From Tannerella sp. (GTDB lineage: Bacteria; Bacteroidota; Bacteroidia; Bacteroidales; Tannerellaceae): a stretch of DNA of 10,734 bases. Below are positions 7,371 to 10,734 of this stretch, one piece after another. The position numbers were made by a program, and so were the translations under genes. Numbering within the stretch: the first letter of the stretch is position 1; every line of letters starts with the position of its first letter. The notes under the pieces were generated by a model. It worked only from the letters and a program-made list of their open reading frames with translations, searched no databases and was not told the origin of the DNA. The DNA is taken from assembly GCA_031269635.1 (NCBI GenBank), contig JAISYY010000347.1, positions 1 to 10,734 on the forward strand. The letters are read 5' to 3'.

Positions 7371-8582
7371 TCAGAACATGTTACTTACTTTCCGGATGCC
7401 TGCAACCAGCGCGTCTATTTCGTCTTTTGTGTTGTAGAAGGCGAAAGAAGCTCTTACCGTACCTTCGATGCCGAATGTGCGCATGAGCGGTTCGGCGCAG
7501 TGGTGTCCTGTTCGCACGGCGATGCCGAGACGGTCTAATAACATTCCCATGTCATAGTGGTGGATGTTTTTGACTAAAAACGAGATGACGCCGCTTTTAT
7601 GCGGCGATTCGCCGTAAATGCGCAATCCTTCTATCGTTTTAAGTTGTTCGGAGGCATATCGCAGCAGCCCGTTTTCATAGCCGGCTATTTCGGCTATCCC
7701 GATACCGTTTACATACTCCAAAGCCACGGCCAGTGCCGTACTTCCGATATAGTCGGGAGTGCCCGCCTCGAATTTGAACGGCAAGTCGTTAAACGTTGTT
7801 TTCTCGAACGAAACGGAGGCGATCATCTCCCCTCCGCCCTGATAGGGAGGCATCCTGTCCAGCCATGTTTCCTTGCCGTAAAGGATACCGATACCTGTCG
7901 GGCCGTAAATCTTATGTCCCGAAAAAGCATAGAAATCGGCGTCCAGCGCCCGGACATCCACTTTCAGGTGCGCGACAGCCTGTGCCCCGTCGATTAGTAC
8001 CGGAACATCATGCCCGTGCGCGATGTCAATAATTTCCCCGACGGGATTAATCGTGCCGAGAACGTTGGAAATATGCGTTACGGAAACCAGCCGCGTTTTT
8101 GCGGAAAACATTTCCTTAAAGGCCTCCATATCCAACTCTCCCGTTTCGTTAACGGGAATGACTTTAATTACAATATTGTGCCGCACCGCCTGAATCTGCC
8201 ACGGTACAATATTCGAATGATGTTCCATAGCTGAAATGATAACTTCGTCGCCCGGCGACATACATTCGTATGTGAAACAGGACGCGATAAGGTTTATCGA
8301 CTCGGTTGTACCGCGCGTGAAGATGATTTCTTCGGGTTTGCCGGCGTTCAAAAATTCCTGTACCGTTCGACGGGCTTTTTCGTGCGCTTCCGTTGCCTGC
8401 CGGCTCAGGAAATGTACGCCGCGGTGTATGTTCGCATTTACATTATAATATTCTTCGGCAATCTTCTCCACCACACAGCGCGGTTTCTGGGTCGTAGCCG
8501 TGTTGTCGAGATAAATCAGAGGCTTGTCGTACACCGTACGGTGCAGAATCGGGAAATCATTTCTTATTTTGTTTATGTCCAT
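7371..8582 (-). CDS. sufS: Cysteine desulfurase, SufS type
   Basis: PLP-dependent enzyme that takes sulfur from cysteine to form alanine and an enzyme persulfide, feeding Fe-S cluster assembly. The 403-residue length fits SufS (group II). Visible landmarks are IYLDNTATTQKP near the N terminus, AMEHHSNIVPW (cofactor-stacking His), VLIDGAQAVAH with Asp198, SGHKIYGPTG with the Schiff-base Lys224, and RTGHHCAEPLM with the catalytic Cys362. The ATG at 8580-8582 gives the standard N terminus MDINKIRNDFPIL. SufS usually sits beside sufB, sufC and sufD; here the neighbour upstream is a divergent glycosidase-like gene, and rnhB follows after one base. The partners must be elsewhere if the Suf system is complete. 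A short piece of this gene (8141-8168) recurs at 10505-10532. Confidence 0.95.
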   Translation of the reverse strand: MDINKIRNDFPILHRTVYDKPLIYLDNTATTQKPRCVVEKIAEEYYNVNANIHRGVHFLSRQATEAHEKARRTVQEFLNAGKPEEIIFTRGTTESINLIASCFTYECMSPGDEVIISAMEHHSNIVPWQIQAVRHNIVIKVIPVNETGELDMEAFKEMFSAKTRLVSVTHISNVLGTINPVGEIIDIAHGHDVPVLIDGAQAVAHLKVDVRALDADFYAFSGHKIYGPTGIGILYGKETWLDRMPPYQGGGEMIASVSFEKTTFNDLPFKFEAGTPDYIGSTALAVALEYVNGIGIAEIAGYENGLLRYASEQLKTIEGLRIYGESPHKSGVISFLVKNIHHYDMGMLLDRLGIAVRTGHHCAEPLMRTFGIEGTVRASFAFYNTKDEIDALVAGIRKVSNMF

Positions 8583-8605
8583 ATCCGTTTTGTTTTAAGA
8601 GGAGG

Positions 8606-8613
8606 CAAACATA
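8606..8613 (-). promoter_or_regulatory. Probable -7 promoter box for sufS-rnhB
   Basis: The minus strand reads TATGTTTG here, an exact TAnnTTTG match, 24 bases before the sufS start codon. The context CGCTATnTTTGC is the same as at the esterase promoter. A -33 element is not evident at the expected spacing. Confidence 0.5.
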
Positions 8614-8739
8614 GCGATTTTTTTTGGATAATGATGGAGTGAAAGGGGGTAATTTCTTCTTTGAGGGAGAAAAAATAAACAATTCCTTCCCACGTTGGGG
8701 AACGAACAGTAAGGCATGTTGTATAACATAAAGAAAAAA

Positions 8740-8771
8740 TTGGATATTTCCATCCTGATTAAATAATTTTG
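8740..8771 (+). promoter_or_regulatory. Promoter for the glycosidase-like gene (-33 TTG, -7 TAATTTTG)
   Basis: TTG at 8740-8742 and TAATTTTG at 8764-8771 are separated by 21 bases, which fits the Bacteroidetes sigma-70-type promoter (TTTG, 19-21 bases, TAnnTTTG). Transcription would begin near 8778, leaving a leader of about 35 bases. Just upstream, 8716-8729 holds a small inverted repeat (ATGTT, four bases, AACAT) that could be an operator, though this is weak. Confidence 0.55.
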
Positions 8772-8811
8772 CACCGCTTTAAGAGCAATAAATTTATTTA
8801 TGATAATAACT

Positions 8812-10497
8812 ATGAAAATGAAAACTTTTGGAATGACGGCAGCCCTGCTTTGGCTTGCCACCTGCGTAAACGCGCAGTACATTATGCCGGACACGATTTC
8901 CGGACACAAACTGGTATACGACCCTTCAGGCCATATTTTAGGATGGTATCAGCCGGAGATACCGGGAGCTGTATATCATCATGCGGCCACACTGGCCTCC
9001 GAATTTCTCCTGCGTGCGCCGGTCGAACCGCAGACGGGATTGCCCATGTACATGGTCACCTGCAGCTTCTACCATAAGAGGGACGGGAAAGAGTTTGTCG
9101 CCCGGAAGTGGATGCACAATCCGGCCTGTTTTTTTGCCGGCTGCGTGCAAAGCCTGGCCGTACGGTACCGCCCCTATTCCGGCGACGACCGCTACATAGC
9201 CCTGGTACGGGAGATGCTCGACTATCATCTGGAGCATGGCTTGACGCCGGCCGGTTTCGCCTGGTCAAACGTCCCCTATGCCAGTTCCGACCCTTTTGAA
9301 ACGGAGTATCGCGGCTCGGTACTGTGGGAGAAAAGGGGCGACGGGCTTTACGGCATCGAACCGGACAAAGTAGGCGAACTGGGATATGCCATCCTGCAGT
9401 TCTACCAAATCACCGGGGAGGAGAAATACCTGCAGGCCGCGCTCCACTGTGCCGACGCACTGGCAAAACATGTCCGGGAACCCGTTGCGTGGCAGGAGTC
9501 CGGCGGCGGTGAACACGAGGATATCATTATCGACCGTTCGCCCTGGCCCTTCCGGGTCAATGCCCAAACCGGCGCCATCATAGACGCCTACTGTTCGAAC
9601 GTGCTCGATCCGGTCAAGCTGCTGAAAGAACTGCTCCGGATCCGGGAGCGGATCGCACTTTCCGCCGGACAGGAGGCGGCCTACCGCCGGGCGGCCAACA
9701 TCGGCTGGAGCTGGCTGTTTTCCCGTAACGGGCCGCTTCGCACCTTCATCTGGAACGGATTCTTTGAAGACGTCGTCTCCGATTCAACCATGTCCAACAG
9801 GGTACAGATCACGCCGGTGGAACTGGCCAAATACCTCTCCCTGCACAGCGAGGAAGAAACCGGCGCCGAGGTGGACATCCATGTCCCGGCGTTGCTCTAC
9901 TATGCCCTTTCCGCGTTTAAAACCGAGGGGATGGATGCCATGAACGAACAGCTATGGTGTTACTTAGCGATGGGAAGTCACACGGCGCGTTTTGGGGCAG
10001 CCTGCGCCCTGTGGTTCGAGCGTTCCGGCGAAGAACGCTTCCGGGACATGGCCTTCCGTTACCTGAATATGGCATCTTATATGACTCATGACAACGGGGT
10101 GGTCTCCACAGGCCTTAACTACACCGGGGGCACCTGGTTTTCGGATGGCTACAGCGACTATATCCGCCATTACCTGGATGCCATGGCCGCCGTTCCCGCG
10201 TGGGCGCCGGCCGGCGAAAACCATTTCCTGCGTTCTTCCTCCGTGATACAAACCATCCGGTACCAGCCCGCCGCAATCACGTACCGCACGTTCGACCCCG
10301 CAGCCACAGAACGTTTCCGGCTGACCCGAAAACCCGCAGGCATTACCGCCGGAACACGGGCGCTGCAAGAGAGCATAAACCTCTCGTCCGAAGGCTGGAC
10401 ATGGGAACCCTGTCCGCCGGGGACAGGGGGCATACTGAATATCCGCCATCAGCACGACTGTTCCGTAACCATACAAATGAACAAAGGGGTGTTCTAA
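8812..10497 (+). CDS. Secreted alpha/alpha-barrel (six-hairpin glycosidase-like) protein of unknown specificity
   Basis: The product is about 561 residues with a signal peptide MKMKTFGMTAALLWLATCVNAQ. ATGs at 8800, 8812 and 8818 are all in frame; I prefer 8812 or 8818 because they put Lys residues directly before the hydrophobic core. The body consists of regularly spaced helices with aromatic motifs (FFAGCVQSLAVRYRPYSGDDRYIALVREMLDYHLEHG, KVGELGYAILQFYQITGEEKYLQAALHCADAL, YRRAANIGWSWLF, MDAMNEQLWCYLAMGS, RFRDMAFRYLNMASYM, WFSDGYSDYIRHYLDAM). This resembles the alpha/alpha toroid of six-hairpin glycosidases, unsaturated uronyl hydrolases, GH154-like enzymes and C5-epimerase-like proteins. The last 80 residues or so look like a separate beta-rich end. 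I cannot assign a family or catalytic residues. Sampled lines of this gene are about 60% G+C, against 35-50% in sampled sulfatase lines, which hints at a different origin. Its context supports a role in glycan breakdown. Confidence 0.7.
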   Translation: MKMKTFGMTAALLWLATCVNAQYIMPDTISGHKLVYDPSGHILGWYQPEIPGAVYHHAATLASEFLLRAPVEPQTGLPMYMVTCSFYHKRDGKEFVARKWMHNPACFFAGCVQSLAVRYRPYSGDDRYIALVREMLDYHLEHGLTPAGFAWSNVPYASSDPFETEYRGSVLWEKRGDGLYGIEPDKVGELGYAILQFYQITGEEKYLQAALHCADALAKHVREPVAWQESGGGEHEDIIIDRSPWPFRVNAQTGAIIDAYCSNVLDPVKLLKELLRIRERIALSAGQEAAYRRAANIGWSWLFSRNGPLRTFIWNGFFEDVVSDSTMSNRVQITPVELAKYLSLHSEEETGAEVDIHVPALLYYALSAFKTEGMDAMNEQLWCYLAMGSHTARFGAACALWFERSGEERFRDMAFRYLNMASYMTHDNGVVSTGLNYTGGTWFSDGYSDYIRHYLDAMAAVPAWAPAGENHFLRSSSVIQTIRYQPAAITYRTFDPAATERFRLTRKPAGITAGTRALQESINLSSEGWTWEPCPPGTGGILNIRHQHDCSVTIQMNKGVF

Positions 10498-10504
10498 CGT
10501 TTTT

Positions 10505-10550
10505 CCGTTTCGTTAATGGGAATGACTTTAATAATGATCACAGTTCTTCT
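10505..10550 (-). pseudogene. Displaced fragment similar to an internal part of sufS
   Basis: Positions 10505-10532 match 8141-8168 inside sufS at 27 of 28 bases, in the same orientation. On the minus strand the fragment reads IKVIPINETE against IKVIPVNETG in SufS (residues 139-148). The few codons before it (RRTVII against VRHNIV) still look related, although the bases have diverged. The frame is preserved across the match and ends at a stop shortly after. Such a match is far beyond chance in 10 kb. The piece begins seven bases after the stop of the glycosidase-like gene and ends next to the palindrome array. It is most simply a relic of a second sufS-like gene or a recombination scar. Confidence 0.55.
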
Positions 10551-10559
10551 TATACATGG

Positions 10560-10734
10560 AATCCGCAGTTGCGGAAAACCTGTTTTCCGCTTCCGAAAAG
10601 GAATCCGCAACTGCGGATTTCCTGCCGCGCACGTCAAAATGCTTTCCGCAGTTGCGGATTTCTTGTTTGACACCCTGAAATTAAAATCCGCAGTTGCGGA
10701 TTTCATTTTTGATACCTTGAAATTAAAATCCGCA
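10560..10734. repeat. Array of palindromic repeats with 42-base period (continues past window end)
   Basis: The palindrome TCCGCA-GT-TGCGGA begins at 10562, 10645 and 10687, with a variant carrying AC in the centre at 10604 and a cut-off copy starting at 10729. Starts are 42, 41, 42 and 42 bases apart. The intervening stretches at 10659-10686 and 10701-10728 are clearly copies of each other (TTTC...TTTGA.ACC.TGAAATTAAAA), whereas those nearer the gene (10576-10603, 10618-10644) have diverged. Each palindrome is flanked by AA/TT, so each could form a short hairpin with a trailing T-run. The whole is about 175 bases in this window and noncoding. The small open frames across it exist because 42 is a multiple of three. 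Function is unknown; protein binding, transcription termination and a mobile repeat family are the main options. Confidence 0.85.
10571..10590. repeat. Nested inverted repeat overlapping the first array palindrome
   Basis: GCGGAAAAC (10571-10579) and GTTTTCCGC (10582-10590) are exact reverse complements separated by two bases. The left arm is also the right half of the first array palindrome (10562-10575), so the two hairpins cannot form together. It sits about 75 bases after the stop codon of the glycosidase-like gene and could act in 3' end formation of that message; this is inference. Confidence 0.6.

Noticed and set aside
8716..8729. Operator-like inverted repeat ATGTT-GTAT-AACAT upstream of the glycosidase-like gene promoter
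   Set aside because: Five-base arms in AT-rich DNA can arise by chance and there is no second copy, so I mention it only with the promoter.
8595..8909. Minus-strand open frame of 104 residues between sufS and the glycosidase-like gene
   Set aside because: It covers both promoters and the signal peptide of the divergent gene, and its sequence is low-complexity and unlike any protein I know.
10494..10706. Small minus-strand open frame (70 residues) across the palindrome array
   Set aside because: It exists because the repeat period of 42 is a multiple of three. Its sequence is just the translated repeats plus the sufS scrap.
10560..10734. CRISPR array (regular 42-base period with short palindromic repeats)
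   Set aside because: The repeated part is only about 18-20 bases and itself a full palindrome, one copy has a different centre, and the last two spacers are near copies of each other. CRISPR spacers should be unrelated. No cas gene is visible.

Overview
This window looks like part of a Bacteroidales genome from a glycan-degrading gut or oral type of lineage. The grounds are lipoprotein and signal-peptide sulfatases, the remains of a SusD-type outer-membrane glycan-binding protein, an Rpn-type nuclease/transposase tail, start codons without clear Shine-Dalgarno sequences, and several upstream boxes matching the Bacteroidetes -7 consensus TAnnTTTG. I cannot name the species.

Left part (1-5739, + strand): the 3' end of an Rpn-family nuclease gene is followed at once by a roughly 45-codon scrap of a SusD C-terminal region. 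This scrap runs in frame, with no stop codon, into the first of three consecutive S1-family sulfatase genes. The three are an arylsulfatase-like lipoprotein (582-2036), a heparan-N-sulfatase-like enzyme with a HEAT-like C-terminal tail (2055-3974) and an N-acetylglucosamine-6-sulfatase-like lipoprotein (4054-5739). All three carry serine, not cysteine, at the formylglycine position, so they should depend on an anaerobic radical-SAM maturase (anSME) encoded elsewhere. Together they suggest removal of several kinds of sulfate from a sulfated host or algal glycan, possibly a glycosaminoglycan or mucin. The substrate is inference.

Middle part (5812-8582, - strand): a secreted CE1-like esterase with its own promoter, then the housekeeping pair sufS-rnhB (cysteine desulfurase and ribonuclease HII), separated by one base and read from a promoter just upstream of sufS. 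No sufB, sufC or sufD gene adjoins sufS.

Right part (8740-10734): a divergent, well-supported promoter drives a GC-richer gene for a secreted alpha/alpha-barrel protein resembling six-hairpin glycosidases. Seven bases after it lies a scrap nearly identical to an internal piece of sufS. Next comes an array of palindromes centred on TCCGCA-GT-TGCGGA, repeating every 42 (once 41) bases and running off the window end. This array is the least explained element here. With the rpn/SusD junction on the left, it marks the window as rearranged accessory DNA around a small housekeeping operon. A chimeric contig cannot be excluded from sequence alone.
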